A stretch of DNA of 64,000 nt, from the NCBI GenBank assembly GCA_938004185.1, contig CALKWN010000065.1, forward strand, positions 558,001 to 622,000, given 5' to 3'. The notes below the pieces were generated by a model, which ran no database searches, was not told the DNA's origin, and worked only from the letters and a program-made list of their open reading frames with translations. Within the stretch, counting starts at the first letter, position 1; each line of letters opens with the position of its first letter. Positions 31,806 through 40,051 of the stretch are shown piece after piece. This DNA comes from an uncultured candidate division WWE3 bacterium. GTDB taxonomy: Bacteria; Patescibacteriota; WWE3; UBA101185; UBA10185. The position numbers and the translations under genes are program-made.

Positions 31806-32300
31806 ATGAAAATAAAATTAATTTTGCTGGTAGCTGTAACCGCATCTTTAGGCTATTTATTTTATCGAACTATAAATAATCCCCCTACAGAATCGGAGAA
31901 TAACAAAGGTTCGGAAAATATTCAGCAAAGTGTTCCGTTACCTACAGGGGAGGATGCTATACGTCTATTCTTTTCTCTTATTAACGAAAACAAAGTCGAG
32001 GAAGCTTTAAATATGCTTTCAGAGGAAATTGCAGAAAGTGAAGATTCAAAACAATCTTGGGGAGTCCAATTCAACGACATCTTATCGGCCGAAGTAGTAG
32101 ACGTTAAACCTTACAATACAGATATTTGGACCGACACCGCACAAACCTACGAAGTAACCGTCAAAACTACAGTGCACGAAAGGGCCGCAAAATACCCCAT
32201 CCCCTATTATGGATGGGAAAACGGCGAAAATACTAGGTGGGTAACCATAAAAAACGACGGCGTTCAGTGGAAAATTGCCGGAATTGCTACCGGACCCTAA
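31806..32300 (+). CDS. secreted NTF2-like (DUF4878-like) protein
   Basis: The 164-residue protein has an N-terminal signal or anchor segment (IKLILLVAVTASLGYLFY). The domain has the helix-then-sheet order of NTF2-like folds: GEDAIRLFFSLINENKVEEAL, TYEVTVKTTV, RWVTIKNDGVQWKIAGI. The ATG at 31806 is chosen because AAAAGGA lies 7 bases upstream; an in-frame TTG five codons earlier overlaps that site. Probably extracellular; ligand unknown. Confidence 0.7.
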   Translation: MKIKLILLVAVTASLGYLFYRTINNPPTESENNKGSENIQQSVPLPTGEDAIRLFFSLINENKVEEALNMLSEEIAESEDSKQSWGVQFNDILSAEVVDVKPYNTDIWTDTAQTYEVTVKTTVHERAAKYPIPYYGWENGENTRWVTIKNDGVQWKIAGIATGP

Positions 32301-32317
32301 AATAAAAGGTGCAAAAT

Positions 32318-33784
32318 ATGAAAAAAGCAAAAAAATTTACCATACTACACTCAAACGACATGCATGGAGATTTTCTGGCAGAAGACTCGCCTGAAAAAAA
32401 CAAACTGGTAGGAGGTCTTTCTTTACTTTCGGGATATATAAATAAAGTGCGCCGGGAAGAAGAAAATGTGATTTTTGTTATTGCCGGGGACATGCTGCAG
32501 GGATCCCTAATAGATTCCGAATACAAAGGGCTATCAACTATTGAGATAATGAACTACCTGGCACCCGACGTTGTAACTTTAGGTAACCACGAAATAGACT
32601 ACGGCCTTCCTCATCTGCTTTTTCTGGAAAAACTGGCAAACTTCCCTATTGTAAATGCCAACCTTTACATAAAAAAGTACAACAAAAGATTAATGAAACC
32701 TCATTTAGTAATTAAAAAGGCAGGTTTTGACATTTTATTCACAGGCATACTTACGGATAAAATTATCGACTCTCTAAAAATGGACTCACTTATAGGAAGT
32801 TTTGTTTCGGTAGAAGAAGCCGCAAAAGAAGTAGGAAAAATATGCAACGCATATAAAAACGACGACATTGACCTGACAATACTCCTAACTCATATAGGTT
32901 TTGAATCAGACTTGGAGCTCGCTAAACTACTTAAAAAAGAGTGGGGTGTGGATATGATTATTGGAGGACACTCACACACTATTTTGGAAAAACCGGCCGA
33001 AGTTAACAATATTTTAATTGCACAAGCCGGTGTGGGTACAGACCAAATCGGAAGATTTGATATTACCGTAGACGACGACACAAACAGCATTGTCGAATAT
33101 AATTGGCAGCTGGTTGAAATAAACAGTGATATAGCAGAACCCGACCCCAAATTAGCTGAATTCATAGATTCATTCAAGCAAAATGTAGACCGAAAATACA
33201 ATACAATAGTAACTAAGCTGGCCGTTGAAACTACACATCCCCAAAGAGAAATAGAAACCACTTTAGGAAATTTATTCGCCGACGCCCTCGCAAATGCCGC
33301 CGAGTGTGATGTAATGTTGCTCGGAAGCGGCTCCGTTAGATCAAAAAAGCTCGGACCGGTCGTAACACTAAAAGACTACAAGAGCTGCTTTCCATACGAC
33401 GACTCTCTGACAAAATTTTACGTAACCGGTGCTCAACTTAAAAGAATATTCGGGCACATAATGAGAAAAGAAAACAGAGACGGCGAGGGAGAGTGTTATC
33501 AGGTAAACAAAGGGATTTGTGCCGAATACAATGAAAAACAAGCGAAGCTGACTAAATTAAACGTAAAAAACAGTCCCGTAAAGGACACCCAACTTTACTC
33601 TCTATGCCTGCAAGGCTATCACGTGGCCAACAGCAAATCCTATTTAAATGTTACAAATCAGGAATTGGAAAACGCCAAGTGTTCAAAAATTATTTCGACT
33701 TCCGTGCAGGATGTGTTGGAAGAATCTTTGCGTAATAATCAGAACACAAAGCCCGTTATTGAAGGACGTTTGGTTTATAAATAA
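32318..33784 (+). CDS. 5'-nucleotidase/UshA-like metallophosphatase
   Basis: The 488-residue protein has the full metallophosphoesterase set: HSNDMHG (Asp14, His16), GDMLQGS, LGNHEIDYG, THIGFESD and GGHSHT, then the C-terminal 5'-nucleotidase substrate domain (from about 300). UshA-type enzymes dephosphorylate nucleotides, usually outside the cell, but this one has no signal peptide and seems cytosolic. ATG 32318 follows AAAAGGTG; a GTG three codons earlier is less likely. Confidence 0.9.
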   Translation: MKKAKKFTILHSNDMHGDFLAEDSPEKNKLVGGLSLLSGYINKVRREEENVIFVIAGDMLQGSLIDSEYKGLSTIEIMNYLAPDVVTLGNHEIDYGLPHLLFLEKLANFPIVNANLYIKKYNKRLMKPHLVIKKAGFDILFTGILTDKIIDSLKMDSLIGSFVSVEEAAKEVGKICNAYKNDDIDLTILLTHIGFESDLELAKLLKKEWGVDMIIGGHSHTILEKPAEVNNILIAQAGVGTDQIGRFDITVDDDTNSIVEYNWQLVEINSDIAEPDPKLAEFIDSFKQNVDRKYNTIVTKLAVETTHPQREIETTLGNLFADALANAAECDVMLLGSGSVRSKKLGPVVTLKDYKSCFPYDDSLTKFYVTGAQLKRIFGHIMRKENRDGEGECYQVNKGICAEYNEKQAKLTKLNVKNSPVKDTQLYSLCLQGYHVANSKSYLNVTNQELENAKCSKIISTSVQDVLEESLRNNQNTKPVIEGRLVYK

Positions 33785-33793
33785 GTAACCGGA

Positions 33794-35473
33794 TCAATCA
33801 AACACACAAAAACTTCCTACATAAGCCTTCTTGCCGACCAAATTGTATAACAAAGAAAAATACTCATCGTTCTGCTCCAGTTCGTTAAGATGTTTTTTAA
33901 CTCTCGGCAGACCGTCAGGTTTTCTTCCATCGTATATGGATGGGTTGTCCATTATTTTATCTTCCGCAAGAGACTCTAGCTTTAGTAAAAAAGATAGCAT
34001 TTTTGAGTCAGTATCCATTGTGTAAGGTTGAACGTAACACTTATAATCACCGGCAGGAAACTTATCGTATCCTATAAAGTCCTCCGTGCTTACAGCGTGC
34101 ATATACCTCCTATATAAACCTAAGATAAAAATATCTGTTGTAATATCGTATTTAGCGGAGACATGGGCAGCCTGTTTCCATGACAATCTTGTAATACTCA
34201 TAAAATTACTCTGTAAACTAACCGACATAAAAAGTATGCCTGCCAAAAATATCGGTGCAATTCCGCGTCTATTTGAAAAATCGTGATTAATGGTAAACAA
34301 AATGAGAACTGATACGAAACCGGGCAAAAGGTATCTGTCATAAAAAGCTCCCGAAAAAATCAGTATGAAGAAATTTAACAACGCCACAAAAAGGAGAAAT
34401 TTGGATTCTACCGAGAATTTACGAAATCTTTTTACTAAAAACTCCATTAGGTATAAAGTCGAGAAAGCTGTCAACAAAGAAACAACAGACTTAAAAAACA
34501 GGTTGTCAAAAATACTAAAATTTGAAAACGGCCAGGATTTTAAATGCAAACCCTCCAGGTATAAAACGCTTCCAATAGGAAACACATCAAATTCCAAAAT
34601 TTTGTAGGCTACGAAAAGGACGATTGTTATTTTAACCAGAATCCAAAATTTATGTTTAAAAAACGTCGTCCTTTCAAAGAGAAAAAGTAATGGGAGAATA
34701 AAAAATCCCATATAAGGAAAAATAAATAGAAAGAAAGGTAGCTTTCCTACAATAGCACTGAAATTTGCAATATTTGAAAAGGAATTGGAAAACACCGATA
34801 AACCTTCTAATTCCGGACTTATCGGATATCTGGGAAATAACAAAAATGCCGCAAAAGCAAAAAACATTGTTGCAAATACATCCAATCTAAAAACTTTTTT
34901 GGGCCCGAATATAAACAAAACTATAAATGAAAAGACTCCGACTTGTCTCACCAAAGTTGCAAGTGCACAAAAAACCGTACCTATTATAAGATCGCGAAAA
35001 TTCCCACTTCTTATAAATTTCAGATAGAAATAAAGATTCCAAATAAAAAACAATAAAAAATAATTTTCAGTCATAAAAGTAAAAGCAGATGTGTACACCA
35101 GGGGATTAAACAGATATGTAATCAAAACAAAAACGGTTGGTAACTTTTTTAAACTGAAGATTTGGGTGATCTTATACAAACCGACTGCAGAAAGTGCGGT
35201 AACTAACAGTGTTAATATTCTTAAAGAAGTATGCGAATAACCGAAAACTAAACTCCATAAAAATCCCAGCAACCCCTGCGTAATAAAAATCGGATCCATT
35301 AAAGAGCTCATTTTCCACAAACCTAATCTAAAAGCCAAAATTTGCCTTGAGAATATCCAGTCATCGTTAACCGTAAACTCTCCCAAAGGATTAACAAAAA
35401 TTATTGATAGAAAATATATTGAAAGAACTATAAATAGAGGTTCGCGTATTAAAACACCGAAACGTCTTCTCAT
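33794..35473 (-). CDS. GT-C membrane glycosyltransferase
   Basis: The 559-residue protein has about twelve membrane helices. The first external loop, GEFTVNDDWIFSRQI, holds the acidic pair typical of the ArnT/PMT-type GT39/GT83 transferases that use lipid-linked sugars. The C-terminal ~150 residues are soluble and external. It is likely to glycosylate surface polymers or proteins. It converges on the nucleotidase gene with 9 bp between. Confidence 0.8.
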   Translation of the reverse strand: MRRRFGVLIREPLFIVLSIYFLSIIFVNPLGEFTVNDDWIFSRQILAFRLGLWKMSSLMDPIFITQGLLGFLWSLVFGYSHTSLRILTLLVTALSAVGLYKITQIFSLKKLPTVFVLITYLFNPLVYTSAFTFMTENYFLLFFIWNLYFYLKFIRSGNFRDLIIGTVFCALATLVRQVGVFSFIVLFIFGPKKVFRLDVFATMFFAFAAFLLFPRYPISPELEGLSVFSNSFSNIANFSAIVGKLPFFLFIFPYMGFFILPLLFLFERTTFFKHKFWILVKITIVLFVAYKILEFDVFPIGSVLYLEGLHLKSWPFSNFSIFDNLFFKSVVSLLTAFSTLYLMEFLVKRFRKFSVESKFLLFVALLNFFILIFSGAFYDRYLLPGFVSVLILFTINHDFSNRRGIAPIFLAGILFMSVSLQSNFMSITRLSWKQAAHVSAKYDITTDIFILGLYRRYMHAVSTEDFIGYDKFPAGDYKCYVQPYTMDTDSKMLSFLLKLESLAEDKIMDNPSIYDGRKPDGLPRVKKHLNELEQNDEYFSLLYNLVGKKAYVGSFCVFD

Positions 35474-35507
35474 AGTTACATTTTAAAACAAAATGACCCG
35501 TTTCGGT

Positions 35508-35536
35508 AAAAAAACCGGGGGCTAAAAAGCCCCCGG
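35508..35536 (-). terminator. terminator of the DsbA-like gene
   Basis: CCGGGGGC and GCCCCCGG (35515-35522, 35529-35536) form a perfect GC-rich stem. On the leftward strand it is followed by seven T. Confidence 0.92.
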
Positions 35537-35562
35537 CAACATAACAAAATCCGATACAAATA

Positions 35563-36297
35563 TTACTTAAGCAAAGCGTCCGAATACGCCCAAAAAGCGT
35601 CGTTTCCACCAACCGTACCGGCACAAACTGCCGCCACTGACTTGGTGAACGCTTCAGGATGCATATCCAGGGGGAACTGTCTGTAAACCCAAGATATAAC
35701 TCCCGGATTATTGTCTAAAAGTTGCTGTATAGTCGGGTGTACCTTTGTGCAGAAAGGACAGTCATAATCAGAGTATTCGAACAATGTTACCCTCGCGGAC
35801 CTATCTCCTTTTATGAAATCGGCATCAGTTAAAGGAGGAAGTTCCTCAATTTTTGTGAGTTCGAACTCGCTTTGGTTAAACACTGGATTTTTTCCTGCAA
35901 TAAGGTTGTCCAAAAATGTCTGCATCGTTGCTAAATCTACAGCACCGGGTATGACTACGGACATTCCTGACCTGCTATCAAACAGGATTATTCCCGGGGT
36001 TCCGGACACACCGGCTTGCGATCCTCCCTGTGTTTCTTGCTGAACTCTTTGAGGAGCGTCACCGCCCTGCATACATGACTCGAAGGCGTCCATGTCTATT
36101 CCTATCGTAGAAGCTATGGCGTTTGGATCAAATACAACTGCGGTTGGCTGTGAAGGAGCTTGGTTATCCGCACCTACAACGGCGTCTTTTTCCAACTTAT
36201 CAACTTTGGAAGATAAACTTCCGATATAGAAAGCTGCTCCTACAAGCAAAGCAACCAGCACTACCTGAAAAATATTAGAGCCTTTAGTTTTCTCCAT
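35563..36297 (-). CDS. membrane-anchored DsbA-like oxidoreductase, apparently circularly permuted
   Basis: The 244-residue protein has an N-terminal membrane anchor (10-30) and two DsbA-like halves in reversed order. Residues about 57-135 resemble the usual C-terminal half (GIDMDAFESCM, then GVSGTPG with the cis-Pro101 loop, VIPGA). Residues 158-244 resemble the usual N-terminal half (VTLFEYSDYDCPFC with redox Cys180 and Cys183, then helices ending FWAYSDALLK). The stop and a strong terminator follow, so the end is genuine. The fold would oxidise or isomerise disulfides outside the membrane. GGAGG supports the ATG at 36297. Confidence 0.8.
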   Translation of the reverse strand: MEKTKGSNIFQVVLVALLVGAAFYIGSLSSKVDKLEKDAVVGADNQAPSQPTAVVFDPNAIASTIGIDMDAFESCMQGGDAPQRVQQETQGGSQAGVSGTPGIILFDSRSGMSVVIPGAVDLATMQTFLDNLIAGKNPVFNQSEFELTKIEELPPLTDADFIKGDRSARVTLFEYSDYDCPFCTKVHPTIQQLLDNNPGVISWVYRQFPLDMHPEAFTKSVAAVCAGTVGGNDAFWAYSDALLK

Positions 36298-36382
36298 AAA
36301 CACCTCCGTTCGAAAAACAAATTTATGAGTATCTATATTACAAAAGGATTATCTATAACGCAAGTGCGTCAAGCAACCCAAC

Positions 36383-37393
36383 CTACTTATTTCCGGTTTT
36401 TTGTCTTACTATGTAAGTCCTTCTCCCCGAAGATTCAAAATAGGTTCTCATCGTTAACTCTCCAAGCATTCCGGTCATCATAGACTGAACACCGACGATT
36501 ATCAATAGCACCGATAATATTAGTAACGGCCTATCACCGATGCTCTCCCCCATAATTTTAAGGACGAAAAGATAAAAAGCTCCCAATCCACCCAGACCGG
36601 CTATAACAGCGCCTGCGAAACCGAATAATCTTCCGGGCATGGCCTTAAAGGGTTTGGTTGCAAAATACAAAAGAAAAAATAGGGTCACCAAGTCAAGCAA
36701 CACTTTAACGGTTCTTTTATGACCTTTATAGTATGACTCACCATATTCACGATCTTTAAAGTCAACTTCAAATTCAACCATCTTCGCGCCGTAAACCTTC
36801 ACGTAGTCAGGAATAAATCTGTGCATTTCACCATACAAGCGAAGGTTTTCAACCAGCACGCGTCTGAAACCTTTTAGTCCTGAACCACGATCCTGCATAT
36901 TTACGCCGGAAATTTTTGTGATAATTTTATTTGCTAATCCGCTTTTTGCTTGTCTACTAGCCTTTTCGTTACCCCATCTTCCTACCCGATGCGTATTTAC
37001 AAAATCGTAACCCTCGTCTAAATAAGAAATAACTTTGGTTATGTTTTCTAAAGGTGTTTCCATATCCGCGGAAACCGTAATGACGTAGTCGCCTGTCGAG
37101 TTATCGAATCCCGCCATATAAGCAGCGCTTTGGCCAAAATTGGACATCAAATTTATTCCGCAGACGTTGGAATATTTTTCGGCGTAAGAAGAGATTACGG
37201 ACCAAGTGCCGTCCTTACTTCCGTCGTTAACGGCTATGATTTCGAATTTTTCGCCGGTTTGTTTTTCGAGTTGAATCAAACCTTCAATTGTCTTATCAAT
37301 ATTTTTTTCTTCGTTATAGCAGGGGATAACAATTGAGACGGTTCTACCCGTTGAATTTGCTTCTCCTAACGATACATTTCTATCTTTTTCCAT
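36383..37393 (-). CDS. DPM1/GtrB-like family 2 glycosyltransferase
   Basis: The 336-residue protein has a GT-A domain: VSIVIPCYNEE, AVNDGSKDGT, SADMETP in place of DxD-like acid, and MQDRGSGLKGFRR. Two or three C-terminal membrane helices follow. Such enzymes load a sugar onto a polyprenyl phosphate for use by GT-C enzymes such as the one ending at 33794. AAGGA before the ATG at 37393 fixes the start. It overlaps the epimerase gene by 28 bp. Confidence 0.9.
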   Translation of the reverse strand: MEKDRNVSLGEANSTGRTVSIVIPCYNEEKNIDKTIEGLIQLEKQTGEKFEIIAVNDGSKDGTWSVISSYAEKYSNVCGINLMSNFGQSAAYMAGFDNSTGDYVITVSADMETPLENITKVISYLDEGYDFVNTHRVGRWGNEKASRQAKSGLANKIITKISGVNMQDRGSGLKGFRRVLVENLRLYGEMHRFIPDYVKVYGAKMVEFEVDFKDREYGESYYKGHKRTVKVLLDLVTLFFLLYFATKPFKAMPGRLFGFAGAVIAGLGGLGAFYLFVLKIMGESIGDRPLLILSVLLIIVGVQSMMTGMLGELTMRTYFESSGRRTYIVRQKTGNK

Positions 37394-38322
37394 ATTTTTT
37401 CCTTGAACCAATTAACTTCTTTTTCAAGGCCTTCTTTAGGAGCAGTGGTTGGATTATACCCCAAAACTCTCCTGGCCTTATCGATATTTGCGTGCGTTTC
37501 CTTTTGATCTCCCGGTCTTTTGGGTTTTATGTCTAAGGTGGCTTTTTTACCTATTATCTCTTCAACTATTTTTATACCTTCGCCGGTTGTTATTGCCTGG
37601 TCAGTACCAAGATTAAATATCTCACCTTGGCATTTATCGAAATTTTCAAGAATTAATACTAAACCGTCTATTATGTCTCCCACGTATGTGTAGCTTCTTA
37701 AATGCTCCTCACTCCCCTCGTATAGCGGAAAAGGTAAGTCATTTAATATTGAGTTAATGAGTTTTGGATAAAGTTTCTCAGGTCTTTCTCTCTCGCCGTA
37801 AACTGAAAAAAGCCTTGCTGATGCAGTAGGTAAACCTTTATCTCTAAAATAGGATAAAACCATTTGTTCGGCAGCTAATTTTGTAACTCCGTAATGAGAT
37901 GTGGGTTTGGGAGCTGTATTTTCGTCTTCGGTAGCATGGGCTCCGTATATTGATGAGGTAGCGATGTTTATAAAAGTATTTGTACCTGCATCTTTTACTG
38001 CTTCCAACAAATTGTGTGTTGCAACAATATTATTATTTAAGTAATGTTCAAAGGGAGTGGTTGCCGAAATTCCGGGCTGAGCCGCAAGGTGAAATACAGC
38101 ATCAACATCTTTTAATATTTCGGATAAAGAATCGGAAACTAAATTTATTTTTTCAACACGGATACCTTTACTTTCAAGATCCTGCGCATTTAATCTTTTA
38201 AGCTCCGGGCTGTAGTAATCGTTGAAGTTGTCTATGCCGATAACGTTGTGACCTTTATCTTTCAATCTTTCGGACAGATGGGATCCTATAAAACCGGCTG
38301 CTCCTGTTACTATTATTTTCAT
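37366..38322 (-). CDS. NAD-dependent sugar-nucleotide epimerase
   Basis: The 318-residue extended SDR has GAAGFIGSH (NAD binding), ATSSIYG and the catalytic YGVTK. It resembles UDP-glucuronate/UDP-glucose 4-epimerases, supplying a nucleotide sugar for envelope glycans; exact substrate unknown. TATAAT lies eight bases before the ATG. It is the first gene of the unit with the overlapping glycosyltransferase. Confidence 0.9.
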   Translation of the reverse strand: MKIIVTGAAGFIGSHLSERLKDKGHNVIGIDNFNDYYSPELKRLNAQDLESKGIRVEKINLVSDSLSEILKDVDAVFHLAAQPGISATTPFEHYLNNNIVATHNLLEAVKDAGTNTFINIATSSIYGAHATEDENTAPKPTSHYGVTKLAAEQMVLSYFRDKGLPTASARLFSVYGERERPEKLYPKLINSILNDLPFPLYEGSEEHLRSYTYVGDIIDGLVLILENFDKCQGEIFNLGTDQAITTGEGIKIVEEIIGKKATLDIKPKRPGDQKETHANIDKARRVLGYNPTTAPKEGLEKEVNWFKEKIWKKIEMYR

Positions 38323-38347
38323 ATTAGCTAATTATACCGCAGGCAGT

Positions 38348-38689
38348 TCAATACTTCTTGTCACTTTTAGGGGGAGTTATGTTAGGCTCGGAGCCATACT
38401 CAGGCAAAGGAAGCTCTCGAGCAGAAACATCCTTTAACGTCCAATTTAACGTGTTACCCACTGCATGCCCCATTTTCAAACCTGTGTAAGAACCGGGACC
38501 GGAAAATACTTCAAAATTACTTATATCCCGAGGTGATAGGTTATTGCGTTTTAATATTTCTTCCACAGCATCTGCAGGATCAGATGCTGAAATAGCGACA
38601 TCCTTCTTTAACCAGACAAGTAACACTTTTTTGTATAGAGAAACTACACTTTTTTTTCTTAATCTGGAATCAATATAAATTTTGAACAT
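38348..38689 (-). CDS. tsaB: short TsaB-like protein
   Basis: The 113-residue protein keeps the ASKHA core around SGPGSYTGLKMGHAVGNTL, the TsaB signature, but is about half the usual 220-230 residues and lacks the second domain. TsaB scaffolds TsaD and TsaE for threonylcarbamoyladenosine in tRNA. It overlaps tsaE by 20 bp, which supports the assignment. Either a minimal TsaB suffices here or the gene has decayed. Confidence 0.75.
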   Translation of the reverse strand: MFKIYIDSRLRKKSVVSLYKKVLLVWLKKDVAISASDPADAVEEILKRNNLSPRDISNFEVFSGPGSYTGLKMGHAVGNTLNWTLKDVSARELPLPEYGSEPNITPPKSDKKY

Positions 38690-39107
38690 TTATCTTCCTT
38701 TCATTTTCGCCAGTAACTTCAAAAAATATTTTTATCGTACCCGAGGGTAAAAATTTTTCCGCAACTTCCGGCCACTCGATAAAAGTAAGAGAATCTTCTC
38801 GGTCGAAATAATCTTCCAAACCCAGATCATTAACTTCTTCGGGGGATTGTATTCTGTACAAATCCAAGTGGTTCACAGATTTTACCGGTGAACTTGAACC
38901 GGCCTTACCATATATTCTTGAAACAACAAATGTGGGACTTTGAACCCTATCCTCAAAACCTAAGATGTCTAAAACCATCGAGACAAAAGTTGTTTTTCCC
39001 GCACCTAAATCTCCGTACAAGGCGACGGTGTCCCCCGGTTTAAGACGCCCTGCTATTTCTTCAGCAAATTTTCGAGTTTCATCCTGATTTTTGACCAGTA
39101 TTTCCAC
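38670..39107 (-). CDS. tsaE: tRNA t6A biosynthesis ATPase TsaE
   Basis: The 145-residue protein has the Walker A LYGDLGAGKTTF, the SPTFVVSRIY strand and HLDLYRI, typical of TsaE (YjeE). It powers turnover of the TsaB-TsaD complex. It overlaps the VanZ-like gene upstream by 55 bp and tsaB downstream by 20 bp. Confidence 0.92.
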   Translation of the reverse strand: MEILVKNQDETRKFAEEIAGRLKPGDTVALYGDLGAGKTTFVSMVLDILGFEDRVQSPTFVVSRIYGKAGSSSPVKSVNHLDLYRIQSPEEVNDLGLEDYFDREDSLTFIEWPEVAEKFLPSGTIKIFFEVTGENERKINVQNLY

Positions 39108-39424
39108 GAAATAAAACCTCCTATAACCGCGCCGACAGTATCAACAAAAATATCGAAGGAGCTGGCATTTCTGTATGGCGTGAAAATTTGATGGATTTCA
39201 TCCGTAATGCCGAAAGTCACCGTCAGAACAATGGAAATTAGTACCTTTCCGGTAGCGTGGTAAAAGGAAATGCATAATGCTACGAAAAGCAAAAAATGCC
39301 CGTTTATATGGTAACTTTCCTTACTAAGCCCCACAGAATCAATAAAAGGGCCCTTTAACGAGGATAAGATCCATATTAAAAGCATTATTGTAATAGACGG
39401 AATCCATTTATGTGCTTTTTTCAC
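39053..39424 (-). CDS. VanZ-like membrane protein
   Basis: The 123-residue protein has four membrane segments and the VanZ block GITDEIHQIFTPYRNASSFDIFVD. VanZ-like proteins are linked to glycopeptide (teicoplanin) tolerance and envelope functions but have no known activity. It overlaps both neighbours, so it is part of the tsaE unit. Confidence 0.88.
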   Translation of the reverse strand: MKKAHKWIPSITIMLLIWILSSLKGPFIDSVGLSKESYHINGHFLLFVALCISFYHATGKVLISIVLTVTFGITDEIHQIFTPYRNASSFDIFVDTVGAVIGGFISWKYWSKIRMKLENLLKK

Positions 39425-39992
39425 CTAAACATTCTAACATTTTCGGTATTTTAAAACTCATTACGGCACCCAAAACAAAGCAAGTTAAACAAAAAGCCAT
39501 TTCACGGAATTTCGGTTCGGCAGGCATCAAAACCGACGTTGGAAGCGTTAGAAACTCGTCTTCTGAGGAATATTCCGATTTTTCATACTTACCGTATCTA
39601 TCACGCCACCAAGACAGGTTACATATTTTTCCCGGATCTATAGTTGCGATCAACTTGTTATCTTTTGAATATACTGAAAAGGACAATTCGATATAAGGTC
39701 CGCTCACACCACTTAATTTAAGATAATTAAAATTTTGCATTAAATACCTTCCGGCAATCGCTGGATTTTCTAAGGAACGACCTGAATTATCTCTGTGTAT
39801 CTCCGCAAGGGTATGTTTTGTTTTTACAGATACGGTGAAATTTTCTGCAGGACTAAAGTATGAAGAAAAGTTTATTTTATACAGTGCTTCGGGATAGATG
39901 CAGTAACCTGAATAAATATCTTCCGAATAAACTTTCGACGTGACAAAAACCATTACCATAAGCGGAAAAAATATTGTCGGAAATTTTTTCAC
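39408..39992 (-). CDS. exported protein of unknown function
   Basis: The 194-residue protein has a signal peptide (FPTIFFPLMVMVFVTSKVYS), a beta-rich external domain with Cys-Tyr and Cys-Asn-Leu motifs, and a C-terminal membrane helix (about 166-185). No family recognised. It overlaps the VanZ-like gene by 17 bp. Confidence 0.65.
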   Translation of the reverse strand: MKKFPTIFFPLMVMVFVTSKVYSEDIYSGYCIYPEALYKINFSSYFSPAENFTVSVKTKHTLAEIHRDNSGRSLENPAIAGRYLMQNFNYLKLSGVSGPYIELSFSVYSKDNKLIATIDPGKICNLSWWRDRYGKYEKSEYSSEDEFLTLPTSVLMPAEPKFREMAFCLTCFVLGAVMSFKIPKMLECLGEKST

Positions 39993-40051
39993 AAAACAAT
40001 ACTAACCTGACAAGTAGAAATCTAATCGTGAAAAAATCTAATTAAAACAGA

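Noticed and set aside
35563..36303. DsbA gene truncated by a frameshift
   Set aside because: Both halves are complete in one frame, and the stop is followed by a perfect terminator, so permutation explains it better than truncation.
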